NCBI GenBank assembly: GCA_027625915.1
Contig: JANTQA010000023.1
Location: 14,570,001 to 14,634,000, forward strand
Length of the DNA: 64,000 nucleotides
Direction of reading: 5' to 3'
Origin: Anaeramoeba flamelloides
Taxonomy: Eukaryota; Metamonada; Anaeramoebidae
Under the pieces are notes generated by a model. The model made no database searches and was not told the origin of the DNA. It saw only the letters and a list, made by a program, of their open reading frames with translations. Both the position numbers and the translations under genes were made by a program. Numbering within the stretch: the stretch's first letter is position 1; the number at the start of each line of letters is the position of its first letter. Of this stretch, positions 37,489 through 49,820 are shown piece by piece.

Positions 37489-38331
37489 ATGACAAACAAT
37501 CTTCTCAAAACATCATTTAATGTTTTTGAGTATTCAGATGAGCAGTTAGAAGAAATGGCTTTCCAAATATTTGAAGTCTTTCATGTCTGTGAAACCTTAA
37601 AGATTAACAAAGAAAAAGGAACAAAATTTATTCAAGAGATCCGCAAGCAATACCTAACAACAATCCCCTATCACAATTTTTCACATGCCTTTGAAGTTTT
37701 CCATAGCTTGTCGACATTCTTATACACATCCGATCAATTAAAAAAAGATTTTACTAGTGAGGAGCAAGCGGCCTTGCTTATTGCCGCTCTATGTCACGAT
37801 TTAAAGCATCCAGGAGGAAACAACCAAAAGGAGATCGAAAAAGAAAGCGATCTGGCATTAATTTATAATGATCAAAGTGTGATTGAGAATTATTCAATTA
37901 GCCAAACTTTCTTATTAGTGAAGAAGAATGAAGAGGCGAACATTTTTTCTGAAATTGCCAAGCAAAAACAAAAGAAAATCAGAAAATGGATTATCCAATT
38001 AATTTTGGCAACAGATCCTGAATTCCATAATGAGCAATTACAAAAAATCCGAAAGAACAAGAGTTTGTCTTTTGAAGAAGAGTCGCACCGTTTGCAAGTA
38101 GGGGCTTTAATTCTTTTGGCTTCAGATCTTGGTTATTACACACGTAATCAAAATGTAATTACCAAATGGCGACAAAAAATTTGTGAAGAATTGGGGTTTG
38201 AGTACAACGAAAAGGATCTTTCCTTTGTAAAATTTAGCGTGCTGCCCTTGTATCAGTTGGTTGTTAAAACAGTTCCAGAAATAAGAGATTGTTTTCAATC
38301 GTTTGAACAAACTTTTAAATTGAAAATTTAA
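37489..38331 (+). CDS. Class I cyclic-nucleotide phosphodiesterase, catalytic domain only
   Basis: Single exon of 280 residues from the ATG at 37489, about the size of a bare PDE catalytic domain. Hydrolyses cAMP or cGMP in the family. YHNFSHA (~61-67) gives the general-acid His and first metal His; CHDLKHPGGNN (~102-112) gives the metal His-Asp pair; NDQSVIEN (~127-134) follows; LILATDPEFH (~172-180); LLASDLGYY with the second metal Asp (~213). All metal ligands are present. Unusual: the HH after EN is YS, and where the purine-binding Gln is expected, before F-x-x-F-x-V-x-P-L, I see KDLSF. No regulatory domain or membrane anchor. The bases before the ATG (TTTTTGCAAG) could be a 5'UTR acceptor. 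Confidence 0.85.
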   Translation: MTNNLLKTSFNVFEYSDEQLEEMAFQIFEVFHVCETLKINKEKGTKFIQEIRKQYLTTIPYHNFSHAFEVFHSLSTFLYTSDQLKKDFTSEEQAALLIAALCHDLKHPGGNNQKEIEKESDLALIYNDQSVIENYSISQTFLLVKKNEEANIFSEIAKQKQKKIRKWIIQLILATDPEFHNEQLQKIRKNKSLSFEEESHRLQVGALILLASDLGYYTRNQNVITKWRQKICEELGFEYNEKDLSFVKFSVLPLYQLVVKTVPEIRDCFQSFEQTFKLKI

Positions 38332-38870
38332 GGGGATAAGTTCATTTTACAAATTTTTAGTGCCTCTGTGTATTCGAAACTGGATCATTAAAACCATCCC
38401 TTTAACTAAATATATTAATGTTTAAATCAAAGGGGAGTGGGATGTATTCTAGTCCAATATATTTACATAGAAATTAAAAAAAAAAAATTAAAAAATTGAT
38501 AGAGATTAAATAAAAAATATTTCATTTTAAAATTGATCTTTTGAGGAGTATTTGATATAATTCCTTTTTTTATGACTCAATTTTATTTTTAATTATGAAT
38601 GTAAAAACTTTTATTGTCAAATTTTTAATTAACAAATCACTTTCTATTTCTGCAAGAATTTCCAAAATGGACACTTTAATTCCAATATTTTCTTTTAATT
38701 CATCTTATTCTAGTTTGGGATCAAGAAAATATAATATTGTTAAAGTCTTTTTTTGAAATAGATATCGATTGAATTATTTGATTTAGTTTTGCAGCTGTTT
38801 AAACCCTGATGTAGGTACGTTAACTTTTCTTCGAATTTTAAGATTAGTTCAATATTTTATTAAACTGAGT
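38332..38870. other. Short intergenic, nothing seen
   Basis: AT-rich spacer between the phosphodiesterase stop and the TIR element at 38871. Confidence 0.5.
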
Positions 38871-39630
38871 TTAAGGGATTAGCGTCCACCAAGGAGAAGC
38901 CTAGGAACAAAGTATGTCGTTATTGGACCTAACCACGTTAGTACTCCATGGTTCGAATGTCGCTAAAAAATCGATTAGACAAGTAGTAATATTGTTGATC
39001 TCATCAATTAAAAAATGATCTATGTATTAGTAAAAAACTTAACAATTACATTAATAAAATCTGCATTTCGCCATAAATTTATAGGTTGAATTATCACTAT
39101 TCAGACTACAAAGTCACAAAATATCTTTCTTAAATTTGTGGCGAAATTTAGATTAGTTGGTAAAAAATTCGTTTTTTTTAAAAAATTAAATAATTAACTA
39201 ATAAATTTTTTTGACAAATTATTTCTAAAGTCTTGGAAATATATTGATGCTACAAGTATTTTTATATATAAAAAGCAAACAAAAACAATCAGTCTTTGTG
39301 CTTTTGTGTTGATGATTATAGAGTTAATCTTTGAAATTAAAAAATTATAAAAATAGTTACTTTTGGAAGTTCTCAATCTAAATTATTAAATACCAGAAAT
39401 CAGTAATTTGGGTTATTATTTTTAGATTTGGGAAAGGAATTATTAAATATTTTTGCAAAATGAAACTTTTTTAATAGTGATCATTAATAAAAAATTCAAC
39501 AATTTATTCTACAATAAGATTTATAATTGATTTTTTAGAGTGATAGAATCCATGATGTACTAATATCATTTACACCCAATTACAACATACTTTGATTAAA
39601 GAGAAATCTCTAGCGACGTTAATCCCTTAA
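38871..39630 (-). mobile_element. TTAA-ended TIR element G, copy 1
   Basis: Starts TTAAGGGATTAGCGTCC and ends GACGTTAATCCCTTAA. The ~110-bp arms are related throughout (both contain AAGTATGT, TTAGTAC, CATGG, CTAAAAAATC in inverse). Inside, a minus-strand frame (KINSIIINTKAQRL) resembles the one at 45045 (KINSIIIYITPQRL). TTAA at both ends would suit a piggyBac-type target but may belong to the TIR itself. The left arm has GGTTCGAATG, like a Pol III B box. Confidence 0.65.
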
Positions 39631-39939
39631 GTGAAATTCCAAGCCTATTTCACTTATTTTTTACTAGCCAAAAATTAAAAATTAATTTTTTTTTTATTTA
39701 GAATTAGCCAATTTAAGATCGATTAGAACTAATAGAAATAATAAACCCCATAATAGATTTGATATTTGTTAAAGATATTTGTTACAAGCTGAATCAGAAT
39801 TGATATTTTTCCCTAGAGCTGAAACAGTTAGAACAATAAAAATTCTATAAGTTTGTTGAATTTGGAAATATTTTTTTATGTTTGTAAAATCTGAAAATCA
39901 TTTTTTCATCATTTAGTTTTTGTTTACATTTAATTTTTT

Positions 39940-40400
39940 GAATTATGTAACCTATTTTGGTAGATCGAAATGTTTTTTTTAATGATTGGTATTATATTAA
40001 TGTTTGAGTTGTTCAAAATAGAAGAACTCAAATAAAATTAGTTGTTGATAGTATCTAATGATTTGATCGATCAATATTCCTATTAGATTTTCAACAAATT
40101 TATCAATGCATTTTTTTGCTTTGCTCTCTCGAAAATTTTTCACATACCGATGATTTATAGGTATTGATAATTATTTATTTTTTGTTTTGTTAGTATTTTA
40201 ATTTGTAAACAATTGTTAAAATTTCAATTAGTGAAGGATTCTTATTTGGTATTTCTTCTTGATTTGATTAAAGAAATTTTTTTTTTACAAAAATTGAATT
40301 TTGGTGTTTTAAAAATTTTGAATTGGAGTTTAGTTAAAGATATTTAAATATTTTTCTCAATTTATTGTTTGATCGAGTAATAATTTTTGATATCGAATTT
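39940..40400. repeat. Repeat F copy c
   Basis: Collinear with 58000-59060 (GAAGAACTCAAATAAAATTAG, GATCGATCAATA, TCTCTC-AAAATTTT, GGTATTTCTTCT, TTTTGGTGTTTTA). It preserves the site where the 58-kb copy carries a MITE. Confidence 0.5.
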
Positions 40401-40758
40401 CTTATCAATTAACTAAAAAGTGTAATTTTTTTATACTACTCAGTATAAAAACTTTTTTAATCTATCTAATATAAAAATCTAGATTTTGAAACAATAAACC
40501 TTGATAATTATTATATTTACAAACCTATTTGGATGTTTGATTTAAATAATAAAAAACATTGTATCAAAAGAACTTGATTTTACTTTTACTTCTGTTAAAC
40601 TTATTTAGAAATCTAAATTTTATATAGATCAATAAAATAATTTGTTTGTTTTCAAAAAATAAATAAAATAAATGCAAATGATAAAATAAATAAAACGATA
40701 GTATTTATTTAAATCTTGAATTAAATCAAAATAAATAAAATTAAAAAGGAAATTAAAT

Positions 40759-43700
40759 TTAATCATCTAACTTTGAAGAAAGAAGCTCGCGTAATAAATC
40801 AACGTCTGTAATTTTTTTTAAATTTTCTTTCGTTAAAACCGATTTTGAATGTAAAAGGGTAAACTTCATTGCATAATCGCGCAATTCAATAATCTGTAAG
40901 TTTTCTGCTTTATTTAACAAATATAAAACATTTTCTTGGTTTATTGAATTTTTTAAAACACAAGAACAAACATGATCTAAGGAATCATCTTTCAATTGGT
41001 AATAAGCCGAAGCGCCCAATAGCTCGTAGGCAATTTTAAAATTATTTAAAATATGGTCAAATTTTCCAGTATAAATGAATCTAATCAAGCAATATAAAGA
41101 TTCTGTGCTTCGATTAGATTTATCAAAAAATTCTGTGATTATTTCATTTTCATTTTTTTTACCAATTAAAGTCTGTACAGCAGTTTTGATTAATTCACTG
41201 TGTGCAAGCAAAATTGGTTTATGTAAATGAATTTCTCCATCAAAGCATTTAATAATAAAATCGTTTTTGACGTTATTAATTTTTTGATTTGATTCTAAAT
41301 TGTCTTCTAAATCAGAATTTATCAATTCAATCGGCTTTTCCTTTTCAAGATATATTTCTTTATCCTTTTCATTGCATTTCTTTCCCCTCTTCTCTTTCCC
41401 CTTCCCCTTCTTATTCTCGTTCTCATTCTCGTTCTCCTTTTCTTTGCCCTTTCCTTTCTCCTTTTCTTTTTCTTTCTCCTTATAGTTCTCTTTCTCCTTA
41501 TCCTTCCTCTTCTCCTTCTCTTTTTCAATCCCTTTCCCCGTCACCTTCTCTCCCCCCACCTCTTTCTCCTTATATTTACCTTTCTCCTTCTCCTTCTCCT
41601 TCTCCGTTCTTATTCCTGTGCCTTTTTCTTTTTCTTTTTCTTTCCCATTTAAATTATTTTCAAATAGTAATTTTTCAGATTCTTTTTCAATTAACTTGTT
41701 TTTGTTCTTTAAATCAATACAAATATTATTATTGTTTTTGTTCTTTTTATAATTGAAATATTTTACTTCAGTATCAAATAAAAACTGATAATCCGATACA
41801 ATTGCCGGATATCTATTTTTATTATAATCACAGGGTAAATTTGATTTCCCACAAACAGCCTTTAACATATCTACTAATAATTTTCTTGAATTAATGTAAT
41901 TGTCTATTGAATTTGAAACGGATTCTCGATATCGCCTTAAACGATTAAATAAATAAGCCCGAAAATTTAAACAATTGACTTTTTTTTGGTACATTAAAAC
42001 TAAAATTGTAATTAACGTGTCTGCATGGATTCTCATTTCAATTTCTGTTTGTATTATTTGAAGTAATCTTTTGATATCCAATACTTCAACAATTTTTAAT
42101 GCGCAAATTAAAATATTTAGTCTTTCATAATTTTCGAGTGATCTGGTTAAAAATTGCTTTGGTATTTTGTTTCCTTTTAAATTATAATCATATTTTTTTT
42201 CTAATGTTGTTTTAATATTATTAATATTGTTATTATTATTAATATTATTGAAAAAATTTCCGTTTAAATTTTGAGTTTCCTTTGTATTGTCATTATTATT
42301 CTTATTAATAATAATTTTGCTTTTTTTTTTTTTTTGAAATTTTTTTATTTTTTTATTAATTTTTGAGAATAATAATTCTTTATCAAATTCTCCTGTATAT
42401 ATAAATGAAATAATTGCCTTTATAATATGCGATGATTCATTTTTTGTATATTCATTTAAAATTTCAATTGGTGTTTTTTTTGTTAATTTTAACTTTTTTA
42501 AATCATCAAAAATTGTAAAAAGTATTGGCTCATTGTTTAAAAGTTTTTTATCCTCGCTTTCTTTATTTTGGATTGAATTATTTTTTTCAATTGTTAAAGT
42601 TTGTCCATTTAATTGGGTTATAATATTTTCTTCGTTGCTATTTTCCTCTCGATTTGTTATATTTATATTGGTGTTTGTATTATTTGTTGTGGAAAATGGT
42701 TCCGGTAAGGTTGTTATTGAAGATGAGGATGAAGACGAAGATAAATATGAGGATGATGAGGACGATGAGGATGAAGATGAATCCAAAGATTGCGTTCTTA
42801 TTAATTTGTTTCTTTTATTTGTTTTTGAATTAAATTGAAAATTAGTTTTTTCATTTTTATTTCTTGAATAATAATAATTCCCAAAAAGACCAGTTCTTGC
42901 TTTCATTACACAATCATGAATTCTAATATTCTCATCTTTTGTTTTAATTTCCAAATCACAAAATTCCTGATTTTCATACATTTCATTGCATCCTTCTTTT
43001 AATTTATTAAATTGTATTGTAGTAACAATATCCCCAGAAATATTTAAAGTATGCAAATCATACAATACACTTGGATCTATCCATCCACCATATATATACA
43101 TTGTGTCGTCAATAACTATTGCTGAATGGTGATGCCTCGCACAAGGAACTTCCCCATAATTACTTAACCTAGTCCAACTATTTGTATAGTATTCATACAT
43201 CCATAATTCATTCAACGATTCATTTCTATATCCACCGAAAATAAACCTTTGATTATATTGTTTTTTATATAAAAAGTTTTTTTTATTTGTATAATAATAG
43301 AATTTCATTAATTTAAAATTTTATTTTATGTTATTTTGTACATTTGAAGTACTTTGTTTTATAAAATAAACTATTTTCCAGTCAAGGGGGGGTATAGTTG
43401 TAATGGATGTATTATATGTGTTAAAACAGTTTGAATTGGATATTCAAAGAAAAAATATAAATTTGGAAATTTTCAAAATTGTCGAAATCATTTTTAAACA
43501 TTTGTGCTTTTTTTTATTTTTTCAATTTTTTTCTGACACAGCTAATTCATTTGCAAATTTTTTTTTTTTTATTGCAAGATTAATAGTCACAAAGGAAAAA
43601 ATGTGTTATTCTAATGACATTGAAACAGAGAAAATGATTTTAAAAAAAAATCTATATTGATTTCTATTGGAATTTTCTTTGGATCTTCAATTGAAGATCA

Positions 43701-46700
43701 AAATGAACAGTATTGTTGTTTTTCTCAATAGGGATTACTAAGAATTTTATTTTTTTCAATTTTTAAGATAATATTTAGATTTATTATTATTTACTTCATA
43801 TATATATCAACTATTCTTTGATGTGTATTGTTTTGTTTATTTCTTATTTGTTCTTCAGAGGTCCAATTATACAAAAAATAATTGATAATTTAAAAAATTT
43901 TTTTTGGTACTTTGACAAAAATAAAGTTTATTTTTAAATATTTAAATTCAATTTAAAAATTAAATTAATCTACTTATAAATAGACTTTTGTTTACAATTT
44001 TTGATTATTTTTATTTTTTTATTTCTGATTGTGGTTATAAAATTTAATATAATTTTGAGAAAAATTGTAAAATCTTATTTCACTTGAAAAAAAAAAAAAA
44101 AACAATGAGAAATTGTATTAAAAATACATATAATTCACCACACATAACTTGAATTTAATTTCTTTTCTTTTTTTTTTATCTTGAAAAATTTTTTTATAAT
44201 TAAAATCAAAATATTTTTCTAAATAAAAATGTTACCAATAATTGTTGAAATGGAGTTTCTCATTTTTATTTTTCTCTAATATAAAAACAAAAAAATAATC
44301 TATTAGTTATTTTTTTTTTGAAACATTATTTATTGTTTCACCTTATAAAAATGTCTTACTACTTTTTTATAAATTCCAAATTCATTTTGATTTTGTTTTT
44401 TTTTTTTTTTGAAATATTGTGTTCTGTTAGGAACATAAATTATACTTTATTGATTTATTCAAAATAATTTTTAGTTTTATTCAATTTATTTGATTTATTC
44501 TAAATAATTTTCAAAAAATCTATTTATTCTTTTTCTTTTTTTATTTTATTTATATATACTTTTATTTTTCTTTCATTGATTGAAATGTTATTTTTTTTTC
44601 CTTTTTTTTCTTTTATAAGCAAAATTTCATTCTTTTTCTTTTCAAAAAATTGTTTTGATTTTTTTTCAAACGTTTTGCTATAAACAAGGGTTTCTTGTTA
44701 AATAACATTTTTAATGGAACCTTATTGTTTTAAATTACTCATTTGGGAATTTCCCCATGGTGTTAAGGTGTTAGTGTCATCATAGATTCGTCTAAAATTA
44801 ATATGTGTTGTAATTCGGTGTAAAAAATATTAGTGCTCTATATTTTGAATATCTCTAAAAAAATCTATTATAAATATTAATTCAAAAATGATTAGATTTT
44901 TTACTCATGATCAAAATTAAAAAATGTAATTTTGGAATTTTTATTTTTTAATTACTGTTACAAATCCAATAGATCAAACCCAAAAGAATCGTGTTCTGGT
45001 ATTGAAAAACTAATAATTACGATTTAGATCCTACAAAAGTAACTATGTTTTCAATTTTTTTACTGGAAAAGATTAACTCAATAATCATCTACATAACGCC
45101 ACAAAGATTGTTTTATTTCTGTTTGCTTTTGATAAAGCTAGGTGTATTTCCAATATATTTCAAACATGTGGAAATAATTTTTAAAAATAATATCTTGGTT
45201 AATTATTTAATTTTTTTAAAAAATGGAATTATTTTTTTTTATTAAAATATTGTGAAATAGACAATATATTTTTCACGTGTTTTCTTTTAAATAAAAGAAA
45301 AGAAAACCCATGTTAATTTGAATTGGCATATTATTTCACATTGGGAAGAAAATATATATACAGTCCCCACCCCCACCTCTTTATAACGTCTGATATAATT
45401 GTTTATTTCATAGCCAAAGATGAAGAATAAAAATGATAATTTAATCAATTTTAATAAAAAGAATAATTTTTTAATGAATAAAAAATATTTTGATCTCGTT
45501 CTATTTTTAATTGATTAATTTTTTTCTTTTCCTTTATTTAGGTGTTAATGAAGGTGAATGTATTCTTAACAGACGAAGAAAAAAGAATTTGGAAAGTTAA
45601 TTGTAATTTTTATCACTATTCGAAATTTAAATAATAGTATTAAAGATATATCTGTAATTTTTATCCATAAAATCCATAAAATTTCAGCATGTATGCTTTT
45701 TTTGAATATTTTGTGAATAAATTAACTTTTTTATTTTCCTTATATATATATAAATCATCTTTAAAGTTTTATTAAAAAATTGTTACCAAAAGAATTTTTA
45801 CTATATCCTCAAAACAGGTATATTGAAGTATTTTCATCTATTGTCAAGTTATTCTTTAAAAACTTTTTTGGTACACTTTTTTATAATGTATCAATTACTA
45901 ATCAAAAAATATTTTAGAAATTAAGGGATTTCGTTTTATCTAAATTAAATTATTTTTCAAAAATTTTGACTCATTTTATAATGTTAATGGGGGTTGTTTT
46001 GAGGGTTTATCCCATATTCTTATCACAAAATTATTTTCAATTTTTTGGATCAGAATCATTTTTTCTAATTTTGCAAATTTTTGTTTTTCTTTTTCAAATT
46101 TTTGTTTTTCAATTTTTTTTTTTGCTTTTTCAAATTTTCAATTTCTTACTTTTTTTTTTTTTCATTCTTTTTTTCGCATTATTAAAAACCATATGGAAAA
46201 AAAAAAAGATATCTTCGAAAAGACAAATACTCACAAAAAAAATTGAAACTCTGTAATATCTTTTAAAATGAATTTAATTATGAGCAAAAAATCTTTTTTT
46301 TTTTTTTTTTTTCAGTGAAAGTACAGTAATAAAAAAATCCGTAAGGCTCATTTCAAAAATTATTACTCTTTTTTTTTTTTAATTTTTGGTTTTATTTTTT
46401 TTAATATTTAAAATATCAGGTTTTTATATATTTAGAATGATTTAAAAGTGAATTACAAATCAGATTTAATCATTGGTTGTTCTTGAATACTAAACAATAT
46501 ATATATAAACTCTTTTTCAAACAAAATGGCACACCTCTCAAATCATCAATACCATCTAATTTGATTGTTAATAAGATAATTACTTATTGGTGATATTCAT
46601 TTTAATTATTCGTTTTTTCATTTTTTTTTTTTATTTAAGGATTTTGAACAGTTGGAAAATGAAAAAGCAAGATAAGAAGAAACCAATTTGGAACTAATCT

Positions 46701-49081
46701 ACCAGTGTATAAATGGAAACAGTTGAAGTTTGATTTCGAATGAGCTAGATATAGGAATTAAGAAAGGCCATTATTGGATTGATGCATGGAACAAAGAAAA
46801 GAGAAATAAAGAAAAAACAATTCCAACAAAATACCCAGATGAATTGCTGCTTTATATTGAAAATGAGACTTTAAAGAACAAAAGTTTGACATGTAAAGAA
46901 TTATCAATAAAATTCCGAGAACTTTTTCTCAATTCGCCTTGTTAAAAGGTTTTTATTTATTTTATATTTTTTTTCTTTACAATTTACAAAACAAGCTTTT
47001 TCATTTCAAATAAAAGGTTACACCAATTTTTCAAATATTGAATTTTAATTTTTATTGTTTTGTTTTAATGAGTTTTAAAGATTCAGTTGAGTGTTTTTTT
47101 TTTTATGTTTTAAAGCGTTTCTTCGATTTTAGAATGATACTACAATTAATTTGATTCAGTTATGAATAATTCTTGAAATTTTTTGTGCCCTTTTATTTGA
47201 AAAAAAGTTTATAAATTATTTTTTTCAATTTATTATTTCAGGTGAGTCATAATTTTTGAAATGGAGTTTAGTTAAAAATGATAATTTAATTGTGATGAAA
47301 AAATTATTTTGTATACTTTAGTTGCAAATGTGGCAAAATGTTAATTTCATTTTATTCAGCCTTTTTTTTTATAAAAAAAGATAATTAAAGCAAAATGCAA
47401 CTGTTTTAAAAAAGAGCTGTCTCAAATTTTTATAACAGTGTCACCCAAACTGTTTAAAATGTGTGAATTAGACAGATCGATGTAACGTTTATACAGCTTT
47501 TAGATCCGCATTTTATGAAAAACAAAATAATCTCTTAATGAGAAAGGGATTATTATGCTGCTAAAGTTTAATCTAAAGAGAATTTGATTTTGTCTCGGGT
47601 TTTCGAAAAGGAAGAGAAAAATTAATGAGACAATTTTCCTTTTTCAAACAATATGTGAAGATCGTTGTATTTTTTTTTGTTGCTTATGATTCAACAGGCT
47701 ATTTGGAAAACTGAAAATAATTTTCATATATTAATTGGAAAATGGCAGTTTTCTGTAACTTTATGATGATTCTTCACTTTTAATCATTTTAAAAACGAAT
47801 CAAAATTGTAATTTGGAAATTTGAGTTTGTTAAAGTGTGGATTATTAAAAGAATGACTTTTCTGTTTGATATTTTGTTGGTAACGAGACGTAAAAAAAAA
47901 TAATTTGTTGTTGTTATTGCTATTATTATTGGTTAGGTTAGTGGATGCTTGAACATCCAAACTATTTTTCTAAAAGTTCATGATTAAAAAAATCAAAGTA
48001 CAAAAGCTTCTTAAATAATCAAAGAAAGAAAGCGAATTACTAACATTTTATTTTGGTAAGCTACTGCTGAGTGGTCTCTTCTTGAGGTGGGGACGTTTCC
48101 ATATGGCGCTAAATTGGACCAATGTACTGTATTTTCGAGAAATTCACATTTAGAAAGGGTATTCAACCTTGTTTTCCCATTGGTTCCACCAAAAACAAAC
48201 AATTCTTTATTCATCACTACTGTTGTGTGTAAGTGCCTTGGTATTGGCTGGGGTTGTTCTTGCTCTGGTAGATATTCCACCCATCGGTTTTCAGAGATTG
48301 TGTAGATCCAAAGATCATTTAATGGGATTTTCTTTGGACCAACACCACCATGCAGAATGATCCGGTTTTCATCATAAGTGGTGAGTGTGTGTGAAAACCT
48401 TGCGCAAGGCATGGTTCCTTTCGATTTTATTCTTTTCCATTTATTTGTTGAAAATTCATACAAATAAAAATCCCCTAATTGTTTGTTCCCCATTTGACAC
48501 CCGCCTATGGAGAAAGGGTATCATGAAAACAATTTTTTAAAATAGGAAAAAAAAAAAAAAAGTTTAACAAAGGTTTGTGGTTTGATTTCTTTTGATTTCT
48601 TTTGTTTTCTTTTGTTTTGTTTTGTTTTGTTTTGTATGGGGATCTTTTTTTTTTCTTTTGTTTTGGTTTGTTTTTTTGTAGACTGTTTGATATTTGTAGA
48701 AATTCAATGAAAAGAATCTGTTGTGATGTATAGCTTTAAAATATCTTTATCTCGGAAAACAAAAAAAAAAAATAAAAAGATTTTTATTCAGTTTTTTTTT
48801 TTATCAAAATAAAAAATGTTACCAAAAATCCACATCCGATCACTAGCCACACAAGCTCTGTGTTTGTATCTTGGTGACGGAGTTTTTCCAGAAGTTTTTA
48901 AAATTCCCCAAACATGGTTTTTTAAACACCACAAATTAGTTAAGCCACTTCCATTTTCACCAAATCCCCCAAACAAATAAAGCGAAGTCTTATACACAAC
49001 AAGTGAGTTATAATTCAAGGAACCCAATTTGGTGTGGCCTTCTGGCCACTCGGTTTTAAGCCAACACCATTTATGATACAT
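40759..49081 (-). CDS. Kelch-BTB-BTB protein, LZTR1-like
   Basis: Exons 49081-48823, 48504-48045 and 43246-40759 (phases 1/2 and 2/1 agree); introns 318 bp and 4798 bp. Product 1068 residues. Six Kelch blades fill ~1-315, e.g. LYLFGGFGENG, MWIFGG-CQMGNKQLGD, ILHGGVGP, LFVFGGTNG, MFIFGGYRNESLNELWMY, MYIYGGW. Two are completed only across splice junctions (F-G/GC and AT/G-TTT), which supports the model. BTB1 begins at EFCDLEIKTKDENIRIHD (~335) and is interrupted by a Ser/Asn-rich insert; a BACK-like helical region follows. A long KEKEK/GKEK repeat precedes BTB2 (NDFIIKCFDGEIHLHKPILL, ~900-1005) with RFIYTGKFD and a final BACK. LZTR1 has this order and serves as a CUL3 adaptor for RAS-family proteins; that role here is inferred. 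Confidence 0.82.
43678..43770. repeat. Inverted partner of the repeat at 10925
   Basis: GATCTTCAATTGAAGATCAAAATGAAC ... GTTGTTTTTCTCAATAGGGATTACTAAG is the reverse complement of 10925-11015 with scattered changes. Confidence 0.5.
44763..45250 (+). mobile_element. Element G copy 2 (one end)
   Basis: TTAAGGTGTTAGTGTC, then TGTTGTAATTCGGTGTAAAAAATATTAGT, then CTCTAAAAAAATCTATTATAAAT: the same order as the inverse of 39630-39515. The frame at 45045-45245 (LEKINSIIIYITPQRLFYF) is its best preserved internal part. The far end is not recognisable. Confidence 0.5.
46490..47225 (+). pseudogene. Transposase-related relic, copy 2
   Basis: Frame at 46736-46945 reads ELDIGIKKGHYWIDAWNKEK, then TIPTKYPDELLLYIENE, LTCKELSIKF. 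Upstream in-frame text (QLENEKAR, ELIYQCINGNS) is broken by stops. The layout (helix, C..G-S, I..EL.I, W, then P-K...EL...T..ELS) resembles the HTH region of Tc1/mariner-type transposases; the catalytic part is absent. Matches 31445-32195. Confidence 0.5.
48588..48640. repeat. TTTTG-type microsatellite in Kelch gene intron 1
   Basis: TTTTGATTTC, then TTTTGTTTTC, then five TTTTG units in tandem, within the 318-bp intron 48505-48822. Confidence 0.7.
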
Positions 49082-49820
49082 TAAAGAATTGGGAAAATTT
49101 CAAATCTATGAATGGATGAAAAAGTTTGAGTTTGAGAAAAAATAAATTCAAAAAAGTTGATTTAACAAAATTTCATGGTCGTATATTCTGAAAAACACTA
49201 AGACCCTAAGAATTGAAGTCTACCCGGAAAGAAAAAAACTAAATATTTGAACTAACGCTTATTCTTTACTTTGCTAAATAATTACTAACTTCGGGAATTT
49301 TTTCATTATATCAAAGTTTATCATTCATAAATTGATGAAATAATCATCCAAACACTCACTGGAATCTTTTTTCACGTGGCTTGTTATGAAGACACAAAGC
49401 GAATATATCAAGAAAAAGTTTAGAAGGTTGTTACTCAAGGACAAAACAAAATTTAACTTTTTTCCAAAAAAAGACCAACTTTTCATTTTCAAAAATTAAC
49501 AAAGTTAAACATAACCAAATATTTCTATTCTCCAATTTAAATAAGTTGGCAATTGTTTTGAAATTTTTATACAAAAATATGATTAAAAGAAATTTGGATC
49601 TGATTTTTATTTGAGCAAAGTCTGTCGACAAAAAGAAAATAAAGGAAAATGAATTGGGAGAATTAAGCCCTTGAAAACAGTTGGGTTACAAACAAAAAGT
49701 AAGAGAAGTCTGATTTTTAATCATCAAAAAATCAATCCAAATTTTTAATCCCAATTAAAAAATATTTTGCAAACATTTTTTCAAGAAAATTTTTTTTTTT
49801 TTTTTTTTTTTTCCATCAAA
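49082..49820. promoter_or_regulatory. Shared divergent upstream region
   Basis: 739 bp between the minus-strand Kelch-BTB-BTB ATG and the plus-strand RasGAP ATG. It must carry both 5' regions. A 25-base poly-T tract ends just before the RasGAP start (49790-49812). No TATA or other motif stands out against the AT-rich background. Confidence 0.45.

Larger units (their letters stand above)
43247..48044 (-). other. Kelch-BTB-BTB intron 2 (4.8 kb)
   Basis: GTTAGT donor at 48044 and ...ATCAAAG acceptor at 43247. Contains the 43678 repeat, element G copy 2, a transposase relic and a plus-strand coding-like scrap near 45555 (MKVNVFLTDEEKRIWKVN) of unknown origin. No exon of the host gene is needed here. 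Confidence 0.6.

Noticed and set aside
38873-38962. Possible tRNA gene with GGTTCGAAT T-loop-like word
   Set aside because: The ends can pair over six bases, but the T-stem does not pair, position 8 is not T, and no D arm or anticodon arm forms. The sequence is a terminal arm of element G.
41289-41756. Plus-strand frames rich in S, P and F opposite the KE repeats
   Set aside because: They are the complement of the GAA/AAG-rich repeat of the Kelch-BTB-BTB gene; likewise frames opposite the RasGAP K/E insert at 52713-53308.
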